Positions 7,606 to 16,216 of a stretch of DNA of 22,508 nt are shown here, piece by piece. A program made the position numbers and the translations under genes. The DNA lies in the IMG/VR virus record IMGVR_UViG_3300030105_002297, positions 1-22,508 of that record; one strand, written 5' to 3'. The number at the start of each line of letters is the position of its first letter. The first letter of the stretch is position 1. Under the pieces are notes generated by a model that worked only from the letters and a program-made list of their open reading frames with translations, made no database searches and was not told where the DNA came from. Origin of the DNA: a virus.

Positions 7606-8864
7606 TGGCCTCAAATTTAAATAGTCTGTTAGCATTAGGTAGTCTTGAGGGAGCACAAAATAATCTTAAGAAAAAGAAAAACCCTCAGTCTTTTTATAAT
7701 ACTCCTTTTGAAGAAATGAAACCTATCAATACAAACCTTGAAGGGAACATGGGAGGAAATAATTTTGGTGAACCTATACAACAACAACCATCTTTAAATA
7801 TTCAAAGCCCTTCACAAATGTCAGCGTCATTGCAAATAGATGCTATCGGTGGTCAGGCTCAAGGATTCTCAGGTATGTTTGGACCAGACCAAGCAGGAGA
7901 TAACTCTGGATATACAGGAGGCAGTGGATTTGGAGGTATTGACCCCAATGAAGGCTCAGGTATTATACCAGGAGCAGGTATGGGAGGATTTTCTGGAGGA
8001 GGTTCAGAAGGTGCAGGAGGGTTTAATGGATACCAACCTTTCTCAACTTCACAAGAATCTTTATTTGGTTCTTTCTTTGGTGGATTACAAGACCCTTATA
8101 AAAGCCAAATTACCTCAGCAACAGGAGCAGACAGTGAAGGTGGAACAGCACTATCATTAAAAGAATTAGCAGACTTAGCAGGATTTGACACAAGCAAGTT
8201 AAGTGCAAAAGATTATGAAGCCTTAAGAAAGGCAGGTATCTTACAGTTTTCAAATTATATGGAAGGTACTGGAGAAAAGTTACAAAACTTACAGTCTTAT
8301 AGAACTATGTTGTTAGATAAAGCAACAACCGAAGGAACATTTCAAGTAGGAGGACTATTGGGAATGGTAGAGGAAGAATCTGCTTCTGGACTTCAGTCAG
8401 GTAGACAATCAGGTAGAGGGAAGCAAGCACGTAAAAGTCTTAGAGATGCAATGAAGACTCAATTATTAGGAGGCGAAGAAGCCTATCAATCAGAGCTTGA
8501 TAGCTTGAGAGGTAGTGTTGTAGGAGGATTACAAGAAGGACTAGCTAATATCGCAGACAGTGTAATTGGATTGAATGCAGACTTAGGAACAAAATTAAAA
8601 GATTATAGTTATCAAGACCCTACTATGACAGGCGGAGCTACTACTCAAGATTATACAGGTGGAGTTCCAGGAAATTATCAAAGTGTATACAATCTTTATG
8701 ATATAAATAATCAAGACATGGGACAGATACAAGGATGGATTTCATCTCAGTTTGCTGCCAATGGTTCTTTCCCAACATCTGACGATGTTAAATCCTACAT
8801 AACTGGTACGCTAGGATATAGAAGTGGTTCAGACGAAGAGCAACAAGAAGGCGATAACTATTAA
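7605..8864 (+). CDS. Unrecognised Gly-rich virion-block protein (419 aa)
   Basis: 419 aa, start overlapping the previous stop (TAATG). Residues 1-80 are Gln/Asn/Pro-rich. Residues about 85-140 are a Gly-rich low-complexity region (for example GAGMGGFSGGGSEGAGGFNG). Residues about 170-330 are helical with a GLQSGRQSGRGKQARKS basic linker (about 261-277). Residues 335-419 are again Gly/Tyr/Gln-rich and end in an acidic, Glu-rich tail (SDEEQQEGDNY). No catalytic motif. The flexible ends and the place before two very large proteins fit an internal virion protein that unfolds during ejection; this is inference from position. Three internal reading frames here are shadows. Confidence 0.75.
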   Translation: MASNLNSLLALGSLEGAQNNLKKKKNPQSFYNTPFEEMKPINTNLEGNMGGNNFGEPIQQQPSLNIQSPSQMSASLQIDAIGGQAQGFSGMFGPDQAGDNSGYTGGSGFGGIDPNEGSGIIPGAGMGGFSGGGSEGAGGFNGYQPFSTSQESLFGSFFGGLQDPYKSQITSATGADSEGGTALSLKELADLAGFDTSKLSAKDYEALRKAGILQFSNYMEGTGEKLQNLQSYRTMLLDKATTEGTFQVGGLLGMVEEESASGLQSGRQSGRGKQARKSLRDAMKTQLLGGEEAYQSELDSLRGSVVGGLQEGLANIADSVIGLNADLGTKLKDYSYQDPTMTGGATTQDYTGGVPGNYQSVYNLYDINNQDMGQIQGWISSQFAANGSFPTSDDVKSYITGTLGYRSGSDEEQQEGDNY

Positions 8865-8875
8865 AGGAAAAAATT

Positions 8876-10885
8876 ATGGCAAGTAACCCACTAGCAGGAC
8901 TATCAAGATATATTAACGTAGAGTATGACGAACCAGAAACTAATGTTGTTGACTCTATCTTTGGTACATATGCACAAAGAATGGACCGTGATATTGCTAA
9001 AGCTAATGTTAGCTTAGAGAGAGATAGGCTAAGATATAATGCTGACTTAGCACAGACTCAGCAACAACAAAAACGTATAGATACAGCTAGAAGAGATTTA
9101 AGTTCCGATAAAATTTCTCTTCGTGCTGCAATGAAAGGGGAGCCTGCTTGGTATATTGACGAATTATCAAACAAGATAGACCTTTCATACGCTGAAATCT
9201 TAGGTCAAGAGGATATAGATGCAATAAACCTTCGTGTTAATCCAGCAGAAGCAGGTAAAGGTGATGGATATGTTGACAAATCAAAATCTAACTGGAGTTC
9301 TATAAAAGCTTTAAATAGTAATAAAGATTTTACTGCACAAGAATTAGTAAATGCAGCTGCACGATTTAATTATGATGCAGACCAAGGAGCTCAGTTTAAT
9401 CAATCTATTTCAGCTGCAGCAAAGAAAACAATCGTTAGTGATGGCCCTACGAATGAATTGTGGTTGACTGCTGGAGGAGAAAATTTAGACAATATAGCAC
9501 TATATACAAAAACACTTTCTCAAAAAAAGAACTTTGAAATGATGTTAGGTCGACACGAATCACAAGAAGGAATAAATTTTGAAGCAATAAACGATGATGG
9601 CCAACCTACTTTTGCAGAATTTGGAGGACAGAATATTACTAATGCAAGGAACGCTATATTAAAGATGGTTACCCTAGAACAAGGACCCCAAGCTAGTGGT
9701 ACTAAATTTACTCAAGAAGAGTGGAATAGTATGACAATGAACCAAAAACTTGACCTTAGTAATGAGGCTAAGGACATAGAAACTGCAACTGCAAAACTTA
9801 AAGACATTACTGGAAAAGTACAAAGATATGAAAGATATAAAAAAGAGCCTTGGTTATTTATAAAAGAAAATACAAAACTAGAACCAGATGTACTTGGAAA
9901 CTTTCCTGGCAGTGACCTTTCTGTAATTAAAGCTGTTCAAGAAATCAATCCTGACCTTAAATTCGATTTAAGTAAACTTATTACAGGAATAACTACAGAA
10001 GATAGTACAGAAGTATTAGATGTATTTACTTCTACTGATGCAGATAGCACAACTACTGCTACTCCAGATAGCACAACACTTACTGAAGAGCAGATTAATC
10101 AAAGAGAGGAATTAACAAAAAAATTAGAAGCCTTTGAATTTAATCCTGCAGCTAATCAAAGCGTTGTTAATGCAGATTCAGTTGTTGAGTATGGTAGCCG
10201 TGAAGAACTTATGAGTGGAATTTTTCCTAATACTTCAGACACTACAGAGGTAGCACAACCTGATAGTATGGTTACAGAGGTAGCACAACCTGATAGTATA
10301 ATGACTTATGACACATCTCCAAGCACAAACCTTTTAAGTCCTGAAAAAGTAGAGATACAAAGTGGTGTGTACCCTTCCCCAAAACAAATGTTTGATATAA
10401 TGTCAATAGCAGAATCATCTGGAGACCCAGATTCTACTAGGGTAAATGACAATGGAACACTAGACGCTGGTGCAGTACAAATTAATTCATCTAATGTTTT
10501 AGAGCCTGGTAATGAATTTGGAGGAAAATCAAATATGATAATTCCAGAAGGACTACCAGGTGCAGGTGAACCAGACCCTCTATGGGCAAAAGCACAAGCT
10601 ATGTTTAAAGAAGAGTTTGGTCCAGACTGGGATAAAATAGATGATGCTGGTAAAATGGAATTTGTAAAAAATATGACAGTCCAAAAGAAATTCTTTAATA
10701 TATGGTATCCAGTAAGGCCTACAGATTTTAGAGCATTACCAAGAGCAATGAAAATGTATAATGAAAAAAAACCACTTTCAAACATAGCTTCTTCTAAAGA
10801 GGATATGATAAGTTCTCAACTAGATAGCTTGGGTTTAACAGCTAATGCAACATACGATTTAGATGCTGCTAGCGTAGGAGATTAA
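8876..10885 (+). CDS. Internal virion-like protein with C-terminal transglycosylase-like domain
   Basis: 669 aa, with AAAGGA 7 nt before ATG. The N-terminal 120 residues are a charged helical region. The middle is soluble and helical. Residues about 385-490 are low-complexity, Asp/Ser/Thr-rich, and carry a 10-residue repeat TEVAQPDS(M/I)(V/M) twice. The C-terminal part from about 500 has SIAESSGDPD with E513 as the likely catalytic glutamate, then DAGAVQINSSN (G532). This is the E...G-x-x-Q-I-N pattern of lytic transglycosylases. T7 gp16 carries a similar domain for piercing the cell wall during ejection, but at its N-terminus. A role in opening the host wall at infection is likely. Confidence 0.7.
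   Translation: MASNPLAGLSRYINVEYDEPETNVVDSIFGTYAQRMDRDIAKANVSLERDRLRYNADLAQTQQQQKRIDTARRDLSSDKISLRAAMKGEPAWYIDELSNKIDLSYAEILGQEDIDAINLRVNPAEAGKGDGYVDKSKSNWSSIKALNSNKDFTAQELVNAAARFNYDADQGAQFNQSISAAAKKTIVSDGPTNELWLTAGGENLDNIALYTKTLSQKKNFEMMLGRHESQEGINFEAINDDGQPTFAEFGGQNITNARNAILKMVTLEQGPQASGTKFTQEEWNSMTMNQKLDLSNEAKDIETATAKLKDITGKVQRYERYKKEPWLFIKENTKLEPDVLGNFPGSDLSVIKAVQEINPDLKFDLSKLITGITTEDSTEVLDVFTSTDADSTTTATPDSTTLTEEQINQREELTKKLEAFEFNPAANQSVVNADSVVEYGSREELMSGIFPNTSDTTEVAQPDSMVTEVAQPDSIMTYDTSPSTNLLSPEKVEIQSGVYPSPKQMFDIMSIAESSGDPDSTRVNDNGTLDAGAVQINSSNVLEPGNEFGGKSNMIIPEGLPGAGEPDPLWAKAQAMFKEEFGPDWDKIDDAGKMEFVKNMTVQKKFFNIWYPVRPTDFRALPRAMKMYNEKKPLSNIASSKEDMISSQLDSLGLTANATYDLDAASVGD
10243..10299 (+). 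repeat. 27-bp exact direct repeat, period 30, inside the 669-aa gene
   Basis: Bases 10243-10269 and 10273-10299 are identical (27 bases each, starting TACAGAGGTAGC). They keep the reading frame and encode TEVAQPDS twice in the disordered linker before the transglycosylase-like domain. The identical codons suggest a recent slippage duplication rather than old protein repeats. Confidence 0.9.
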
Positions 10886-10886
10886 A

Positions 10887-13800
10887 TTGACTCAAACAAA
10901 TCTTTCTACAAAGAAGCCTGATTATCTTGGTCCTAGTGTAGTTCAAGGGCAAGAAGAAGACAACAATCCATACTTTCATATTCTTATGCCTAATTGGTGG
11001 GGAGATATTATAAAAGAAGGATACGGTACATCTTTAGTTGCAAACGCTATAGACTTAACTGCTCAAACAAACATACCAGATATTGACACTATTGATGCTA
11101 CTAAATTTGATAATTACGCTAGGGGTTTCAACGAAAATATGCCAGACTTTCTGAGAAAATCTAATGTATCAGAAGATTATAGTACATATAGTGACGATAT
11201 ATTGTTTGATATAGGAGCAACGGTATTAAGTATATTCGTTGATTATGCTCCTATTCATGTAGCTGGAGCTACAGGAAATTTGCCAGTATTGGCTGGTGGG
11301 TACGCTTCAAAAGGATTAAGGTTTGCAAAAATTGCAAATAAGATAAAAAAAAGACTTCCATCGGGTATCGAAACAATAAAAAAAGGATTTCAAAACAAGG
11401 GAGTTGTTCCACAAACAGTAAATAAAGTTACAAAATCTTTATATAACACCTTTAGTGACCCAGGCAAAATAATACAATCAGGAAATACATTAGGAATATA
11501 TGGAGCATCACACGATATAGTAAATCAAAAACTAGATAATGAAGATGGAGCTTCTTGGATGAATAAAATAGACGAAGCTCAAACCGTTGATGCTTTTGTA
11601 TCAAGCTGGAAAGCTGGAGCCGCATTCCCTATTGGTTCTGCTCTTGGAAAGCCTTTACTTGGCACTCCAACAAAACACTTAACAAATTATATGGGTGGTT
11701 CTGTTAGTAAATCAGCAGGTGGAAAAGCTCTACAAAAAGGTGCTCAAGAAGTTGGAGACTTAGTTGGTGGAGGATATGCATTTGTAGTACCAGAAGAAGG
11801 ATTTCTTCCTAGTATTGATGTTCTTGCTCATTCAATAGGAACTGTTGGTGGGTTAAAGGGTATTGGTGGACTAAAATCTTCTTTAAGAGAAAGGTCTACA
11901 CAAGTAAATAGAGCATTTCAAAGAAAAGATTTATCTGAAAACCAAATAGATGCTGCACAAGCAGAGATTGGTATGAGGATTAAACAAGAGGTTACAGACA
12001 ATACTTCGGTGTGGAGACGTGATGGGGTTGAACTTATTATTGAAGGTCAGACAGCTAAAGGACATATTAGATATAGAGAGTCTGGCTCTGATAAGATAAG
12101 TTGGATGAACGGAGATAAATTTTTTAAAGAAAACAAAGTAGAAAATATAGAAGCAGCACCAGAATCAATATTAAATTCTAGGATTGAAAGTTTCGCAGAC
12201 GCACTTGGAGCATTTAGTCCTAAAGCAAAAAGTGAACTCTATTATGATGGAGCTCCACCTAAATTAACAGAGGGTAAGAGTGGTCTTAGTAGATTTTCAA
12301 CAAAAGAAAAATATGAACTTGCTAAAAAATTACAAACACAAAAAATAGGTCGAGATGTATTGTTAGATTTATCTGTACAAACATTAGGCCCTAGAAGAAT
12401 TGGAAATGTAGTTAATAAAGCTGTTGATTTTTTAACCATTGATTTACTTAATAAATTTCCTCAAGGTACGGGAGATTATTTTAATATGAGAAGTATGCAG
12501 GCTAGAATATTTAAAAATTCAAATCCAAGTCCGCTTGCAAAAAGTGTTTGGAGAAAACTAAATGCATACCCATCTTTAGCGTCATCTTGGTTGGGTACTT
12601 TGTCTAGCAAAAATGGATTAAACTTGCATTTTAAAAACAAAAACTTAACAGCTGAAGCAAAAAATAAAACTACCGAAGACTTAGAACATGGTATTTTAGA
12701 CAATCAAATAGCAAAAGATTTAGATGCTTCATACAAGTACGTTGGTAGTCTTTTAAGAGAAAAGGGAATTATAGGAAAAGATGTTCCTTTAGAGTTAAAT
12801 TATTCTCCTCACTACTTAAGAGGACCTGTTAAGGAAGCATTGAATGAGCTGCAATCAAAGATGTCTGGAGAATATATTAATGGTAGAGAGGTTTTAGATT
12901 TTGTTGGAGAGTCAACAAGAAATAAAAACAACCCAGAACTAAGTGCTGCAGAGCAAGCACTTATAGAAAAAGCTACAGTAAAATGGCTTGAAACTACCAA
13001 ATCTCCAGGAGCTAAAAAACTTGTAGAACAATATTTAAAAAATAATACAGTAGATGGAAAAATAAACTGGACTAAATCTTTTGAACAATTAAATAAACAG
13101 CTTATTGCACTAAACAATAATCCATTTCACAACTTTAAAAAAGGAAGGTCAACCGATATTAAATGGGATAAAGAGCAAGGAAAGTTTGACGCAGATATTT
13201 TTGAAACTGATGCTATTCTTAATAAACAAAGATACCTTAAAGATGCCGCAGATGCTATAGCTATTCAAGAATCTTTTGGAAACAACATGGAGATATTTGG
13301 TAAGAACTTAGAAACTTTACAGTCACAAGGAAGAGACGCTGATGTTAGAACATTAAGACAGCTTATGGAAGTCCATACTGTTAATAAGAATTTTTTTAGT
13401 TCTCCTACTAGCAAAGAAAGTTTTAGATTTGGTATGGGTATCTTGAAAGGTGGTGTTAATGCTATAGAAGCGGTGAATAATATCTTTACTGGTTCTTTGG
13501 TTGCTTTCGGTCTGGGACCTGCAAATAATGCATTTCAAGCTTCGGTTTCTACTGCTATATTATCAGGCTATTTACCTCACTTCAAGAGTGGAATGGCTTG
13601 GTTTTCACCAAAAGGAATAAAAGAAAAAGAAAGGAGACTACAAGAATCTGGAGTAAAGTCTCTTAGAAAAGAAGATGTTTTTCAGTTAGCTTATAACTCT
13701 TCTTCTAACAAAGAATCTTGGCATAGAAAAGTTGCTGAAATATCTAGTAGGAGACCAGTTACAACACTTGGGATTGATTTTTCAGAAGTCCCTCTTTTGA

Positions 13801-14924
13801 GGAGGTTAAGTATGTCAGGCTCTACACAGGCTGTGCACGAACAATCTGTTCTTGCAGGGTTTGAGTCATTAAACTATCTAATGAACACCGCAAAGACTGG
13901 AAGAAAATTATTTCAATCAACTCTTTATTCAAAGAAAGTAAGAAAAGAAATGGAAGCTGATATATTTGGCAAAGAAGAAGCGGTTGGCTCTGCTAGGATA
14001 GAAAGAAATAAAGCTTGGGCAAGAGAAAAACTTCTTCAAGACTTTAATTTTACTTATACTGGGACAAAACCAACCAACAAGCAAGCAGGGGATGCTGCAA
14101 TATTTTATGCAGACTTGACACAATTAAAAAGAAACCCAGCTAGTGAAGCATATTATATGTCACACCCAGCAACTAAATCTTTGTTTAGACTTAAATCGTT
14201 TGTAATAAAACAAACAAAATTAATACATGACAACTTAGCATTAAATATGAAATACGGTAATCATGGAAGTTTACTTAGAATAGGACTAGCTGGAGCAATA
14301 GGACAACAATATAATAAATATAACAATGCATTAACAGAATATGTAACAGGGGAAGACCAAGTTCCACGATATGATGAAGACAGTTGGCTAGATGGAGCAC
14401 TTAGAGTAGGTCTTTTTGGACTCTCTGCAGACATTCTTGCTGAAGATGACAAAATGTATTCACTTAGGCAAAATATAAAACCATTTGCTTGGGCAATGGG
14501 AGAAAAATTAATAGACGATTTTCAAGCAAGGGTATCAGAAACAAGACAAGGAAGTTTTGCAGAGCAGGTACCTACTATCATTGGTAACGCATCAAAATAT
14601 TTTGGTGGTCCACTGGGAAAAGGTTTATCAAATTTTAAAAGCACTGAACAAAAGATAGATGGACTTACATTTAAAAAAGGTTTGCTAGAAGAGAAATTAT
14701 TTAAAGAGTATGAAAAAGCGTTTACTATGAAAAATGAGTATGATAGAGATATTATATTAAAAAGAATGGATGACAAGATAAACGAATGGAACATAGCTTA
14801 TGGACATTTAGTACCTCTTGATGGAAGTAGCAAAGGATTTAGAGTTAAATATTTTGAAAAATTGGTAAGGGAAAAACAAAAAGAAGATAGGAGTAAAGGT
14901 CTTAAGTCTAAGTATGTTCCTTAG
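10887..14924 (+). CDS. Very large ejection/internal virion-like protein (1345 aa)
   Basis: 1345 aa, the largest gene here. TTG at 10887 is the start: AGGAG lies 6 nt upstream and the previous stop one base before it. The N-terminal 30% has hydrophobic helical stretches (IGATVLSIFVDYAPIHVAGA at about 110-129; others near 285-320). The middle is charged and helical. A second hydrophobic zone (about 868-895, NIFTGSLVAFGLGPANNAFQ) and a third (LLRIGLAGAIGQQYNKY, about 1130-1146) follow, then basic helices to the C-terminus. Large size, alternating membrane-like and basic helices, and the position after a transglycosylase-like protein match the ejection channel proteins of podoviruses (T7 gp16-like role). 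No homologous motif can be named with certainty. Confidence 0.65.
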   Translation: MTQTNLSTKKPDYLGPSVVQGQEEDNNPYFHILMPNWWGDIIKEGYGTSLVANAIDLTAQTNIPDIDTIDATKFDNYARGFNENMPDFLRKSNVSEDYSTYSDDILFDIGATVLSIFVDYAPIHVAGATGNLPVLAGGYASKGLRFAKIANKIKKRLPSGIETIKKGFQNKGVVPQTVNKVTKSLYNTFSDPGKIIQSGNTLGIYGASHDIVNQKLDNEDGASWMNKIDEAQTVDAFVSSWKAGAAFPIGSALGKPLLGTPTKHLTNYMGGSVSKSAGGKALQKGAQEVGDLVGGGYAFVVPEEGFLPSIDVLAHSIGTVGGLKGIGGLKSSLRERSTQVNRAFQRKDLSENQIDAAQAEIGMRIKQEVTDNTSVWRRDGVELIIEGQTAKGHIRYRESGSDKISWMNGDKFFKENKVENIEAAPESILNSRIESFADALGAFSPKAKSELYYDGAPPKLTEGKSGLSRFSTKEKYELAKKLQTQKIGRDVLLDLSVQTLGPRRIGNVVNKAVDFLTIDLLNKFPQGTGDYFNMRSMQARIFKNSNPSPLAKSVWRKLNAYPSLASSWLGTLSSKNGLNLHFKNKNLTAEAKNKTTEDLEHGILDNQIAKDLDASYKYVGSLLREKGIIGKDVPLELNYSPHYLRGPVKEALNELQSKMSGEYINGREVLDFVGESTRNKNNPELSAAEQALIEKATVKWLETTKSPGAKKLVEQYLKNNTVDGKINWTKSFEQLNKQLIALNNNPFHNFKKGRSTDIKWDKEQGKFDADIFETDAILNKQRYLKDAADAIAIQESFGNNMEIFGKNLETLQSQGRDADVRTLRQLMEVHTVNKNFFSSPTSKESFRFGMGILKGGVNAIEAVNNIFTGSLVAFGLGPANNAFQASVSTAILSGYLPHFKSGMAWFSPKGIKEKERRLQESGVKSLRKEDVFQLAYNSSSNKESWHRKVAEISSRRPVTTLGIDFSEVPLLRRLSMSGSTQAVHEQSVLAGFESLNYLMNTAKTGRKLFQSTLYSKKVRKEMEADIFGKEEAVGSARIERNKAWAREKLLQDFNFTYTGTKPTNKQAGDAAIFYADLTQLKRNPASEAYYMSHPATKSLFRLKSFVIKQTKLIHDNLALNMKYGNHGSLLRIGLAGAIGQQYNKYNNALTEYVTGEDQVPRYDEDSWLDGALRVGLFGLSADILAEDDKMYSLRQNIKPFAWAMGEKLIDDFQARVSETRQGSFAEQVPTIIGNASKYFGGPLGKGLSNFKSTEQKIDGLTFKKGLLEEKLFKEYEKAFTMKNEYDRDIILKRMDDKINEWNIAYGHLVPLDGSSKGFRVKYFEKLVREKQKEDRSKGLKSKYVP

Positions 14925-14966
14925 AGTCTTTCTCTAGTTTTTGTACACTTTTATAAAATTCTCCTT

Positions 14967-15054
14967 ACGAGGATAGGCCTATACGGCCATAACTTTTTCT
15001 ATTGGATATAACTATCGAGTAAATATACTTAAGACTATAGAGATATAGCCTCGT
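14967..15054. terminator. Structured gap between converging gene blocks; possible terminator
   Basis: The gap 14925-15057 has no gene. TAGGCC (14974-14979), loop TATAC, GGCC (14985-14988) then a bulged A and TA form a stem, followed by ACTTTTTCT (14992-15000). This would serve as a rho-independent-like end for the + strand late block. CTATA (15035-15039)/TATAG (15044-15048) is a second hairpin with a GAGA (GNRA) loop. ACGAGG (14967-14972) pairs with CCTCGT (15049-15054) and encloses both. Shape and location fit termination between convergent transcripts; a regulatory RNA is an alternative. Confidence 0.4.
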
Positions 15055-15057
15055 GTA

Positions 15058-15252
15058 TCATTTATCATTTTCGTATTTTTCGTGCAATTCTAGCATGACA
15101 CCAGCTAAATAGACACACAAATCAAGAACTTCTTCTATGCCTTCCTTAAGATTGTCCCTACTTCCATCGATTGGAACTTGTTCACCATACTTTACAGCAC
15201 CGACATCTAGCCGCTGCTTAATCATACATAATATTTTATCGTTGTTCTTCAT
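15058..15252 (-). CDS. MazG-like nucleotide pyrophosphohydrolase, short
   Basis: 64 aa. Motif order is RLDVGAVKYGEQVPIDGSRD (14-33), then N-L-K-E37-G-I-E40-E41-V-L-D44-L-C-V-Y-L-A. The spaced acids E37, E40, E41 and D44 are the metal-binding set of all-alpha NTP pyrophosphohydrolases (MazG/dUTPase-2 superfamily), which cut NTP or dNTP to NMP and pyrophosphate. A second acidic helix is short or missing (about 52-62), so it is half the size of MazG and would need to dimerise. Phages often carry these small forms to clean nucleotide pools or damp the (p)ppGpp response. The start ATG has no SD; instead a large hairpin ends 9 nt before it. This is the last gene of the leftward block. Confidence 0.7.
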   Translation of the reverse strand: MKNNDKILCMIKQRLDVGAVKYGEQVPIDGSRDNLKEGIEEVLDLCVYLAGVMLELHEKYENDK

Positions 15253-15261
15253 AATTTTTTA

Positions 15262-15502
15262 TGGGGTAATGGTAGCCAACCTTAGTATTGCAAACAATTT
15301 TAAAAGTAATAGTATTCCTTTCACTTATTTAAATTGTTTATCTATATACTATATTACCCCAATGTTAGCTGTTAGACCAAAAGGAAAAACTAACTGATAA
15401 TCTCAATCAAAAAATCTAACAGCTGTTAAAGTTTTAGGCTAGGAATTAGCAATATGTTATTATGTTAATATATTTATACGGAAAATAACAAACCTAGCCT
15501 AA
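15262..15502. ncRNA. Candidate structured element: three tandem hairpins in a gene-free gap
   Basis: The 253-base gap 15253-15505 has no supported gene. Hairpin A nests three stems: TGGGGTAAT/ATTACCCCA (15262-15270/15353-15361), TAGTAT/ATACTA (15283-15288/15346-15351) and AAACAATTT/AAATTGTTT (15292-15300/15331-15339). Hairpin B is AGCTGTTAGA/TCTAACAGCT (15367-15376/15415-15424); its 3' arm lies in a 12-bp palindrome TAACAGCTGTTA (15417-15428). Hairpin C is TTAGGCTAGG/CCTAGCCTAA (15434-15443/15493-15502), nesting TGTTATT/AATAACA (15455-15461/15484-15490). All pairs are perfect, so the strand is undecided. It could be a non-coding RNA, a leader controlling the MazG-like gene, or a DNA site such as a replication origin. 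Confidence 0.45.
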
Positions 15503-15505
15503 GTA

Positions 15506-15778
15506 TTAAAATGGTACGTCAGAATCTTTTACTTGTGAAACTTCTTTAGGCTGTGGTTTTGCTCCACCTCGTTTAGATTCAAAAACTTCTTTGTCTTCAA
15601 AGACAATAGATATAAAATCATTTCCATTGCTTGCTTTCTTACTCCAACCTGAAACATATCCTTCAACTCCGTTGAAAGTTACTGTCCCTATTGTTTTCCA
15701 ATTAGGTCTTTTTGGATTGTCACCTACATCATTATGAAATAGGTTTGCTGTATTTGGTTTTGGTACATAATCACTCAT
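15506..15778 (-). CDS. Small SSB-like protein with DSDVPF C-terminal tip
   Basis: 90 aa. Residues 21-62 are a beta-rich block: NPKRPNWKTIGTVTFNGVEG then V-S-G-W-S-K-K...GNDFISIVFEDKE. This resembles short DUF736/OB-like proteins that phages and bacteria carry beside recombination genes. The linker (66-84) is basic and Gln/Pro-rich. The last residues are DSDVPF, ending right at the stop. Single-strand DNA-binding proteins end in D-D-D-I-P-F, the hook that recruits replication and recombination enzymes. The match suggests a phage ssDNA-binding protein acting with the ERF and nuclease genes. The start follows AAGGAG, with an 8-nt overlap with the upstream gene. A full OB fold is not provable by eye. 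Confidence 0.6.
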   Translation of the reverse strand: MSDYVPKPNTANLFHNDVGDNPKRPNWKTIGTVTFNGVEGYVSGWSKKASNGNDFISIVFEDKEVFESKRGGAKPQPKEVSQVKDSDVPF

Positions 15779-16037
15779 TTGTTCTCTCCTTTATGTGTTC
15801 AACAGAGGTAGGGTTAGCTGAAGATAATCTGATTTCTTCAGATGGCATTTTCTCTGCTTTTTCTTTTTGTATATTAATTTTTTCTTCTACTTTCATTCTT
15901 ATATTCCTTAAGTCGTGTCGTATATTATCTTCAAGCTCACTCTTGTGTGGCTGTCTAGTGTAAACTTCAATAATATTTTCTAACTCTTCAAGGGTAAACT
16001 TGAATGTAATTGATATGTTTTTAAAATCTATATTCAT
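15771..16037 (-). CDS. Unrecognised helical protein (88 aa)
   Basis: 88 aa. The N-terminus ITFKFTLEELENIIEVYTRQ (9-28) is a beta strand then a helix. A second charged helix (32-65) follows, then a polar tail. No cysteine cluster, membrane segment or catalytic motif was seen. It starts in the stop of the gene upstream (ATGA, SD AGAGGT 6 nt before) and overlaps the SSB-like gene by 8 nt, so all three are probably one transcript. Function unknown; an accessory of DNA replication or recombination by location only. Confidence 0.65.
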   Translation of the reverse strand: MNIDFKNISITFKFTLEELENIIEVYTRQPHKSELEDNIRHDLRNIRMKVEEKINIQKEKAEKMPSEEIRLSSANPTSVEHIKERTNE

Positions 16038-16216
16038 TTCTTTACCTCTATATATGAAAGCTTTCTTAATCTTTTATAAGACTTAGAGTCTGAAGATTGC
16101 ATTAGTCTATCTCTATACTTAGACACTAATTCATTATGTCTGATAATACCAGAACCTGTTATCTTACCCTTGTCATATAAATCTTTGTATAATTTAATCA
16201 AGCCTCTTATCTCCAT
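16034..16216 (-). CDS. Small helical protein (60 aa)
   Basis: 60 aa, basic and helical: MEIRGLIKLYKDLYDKGKIT (1-20), then G-S-G-I-I-R-H-N-E-L-V and a Tyr/Lys/Arg-rich end. SD GAGG about 6 nt before ATG lies inside the end of the resolvase-like gene, which it overlaps by 23 nt. Unknown family. The IIRHNELVSKY segment could be the second helix of a small DNA-binding protein, but I see no clear helix-turn-helix. Confidence 0.55.
   Translation of the reverse strand: MEIRGLIKLYKDLYDKGKITGSGIIRHNELVSKYRDRLMQSSDSKSYKRLRKLSYIEVKK

Noticed and set aside
10306-10785. 159-aa open frame on the - strand
   Set aside because: It lies fully inside the 669-aa gene and over its transglycosylase-like motif; no SD and no family pattern.
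15137-15397. 86-aa frame on the + strand over the MazG-like gene
   Set aside because: It is antisense to the MazG motif, runs into the inverted-repeat gap and has no SD.
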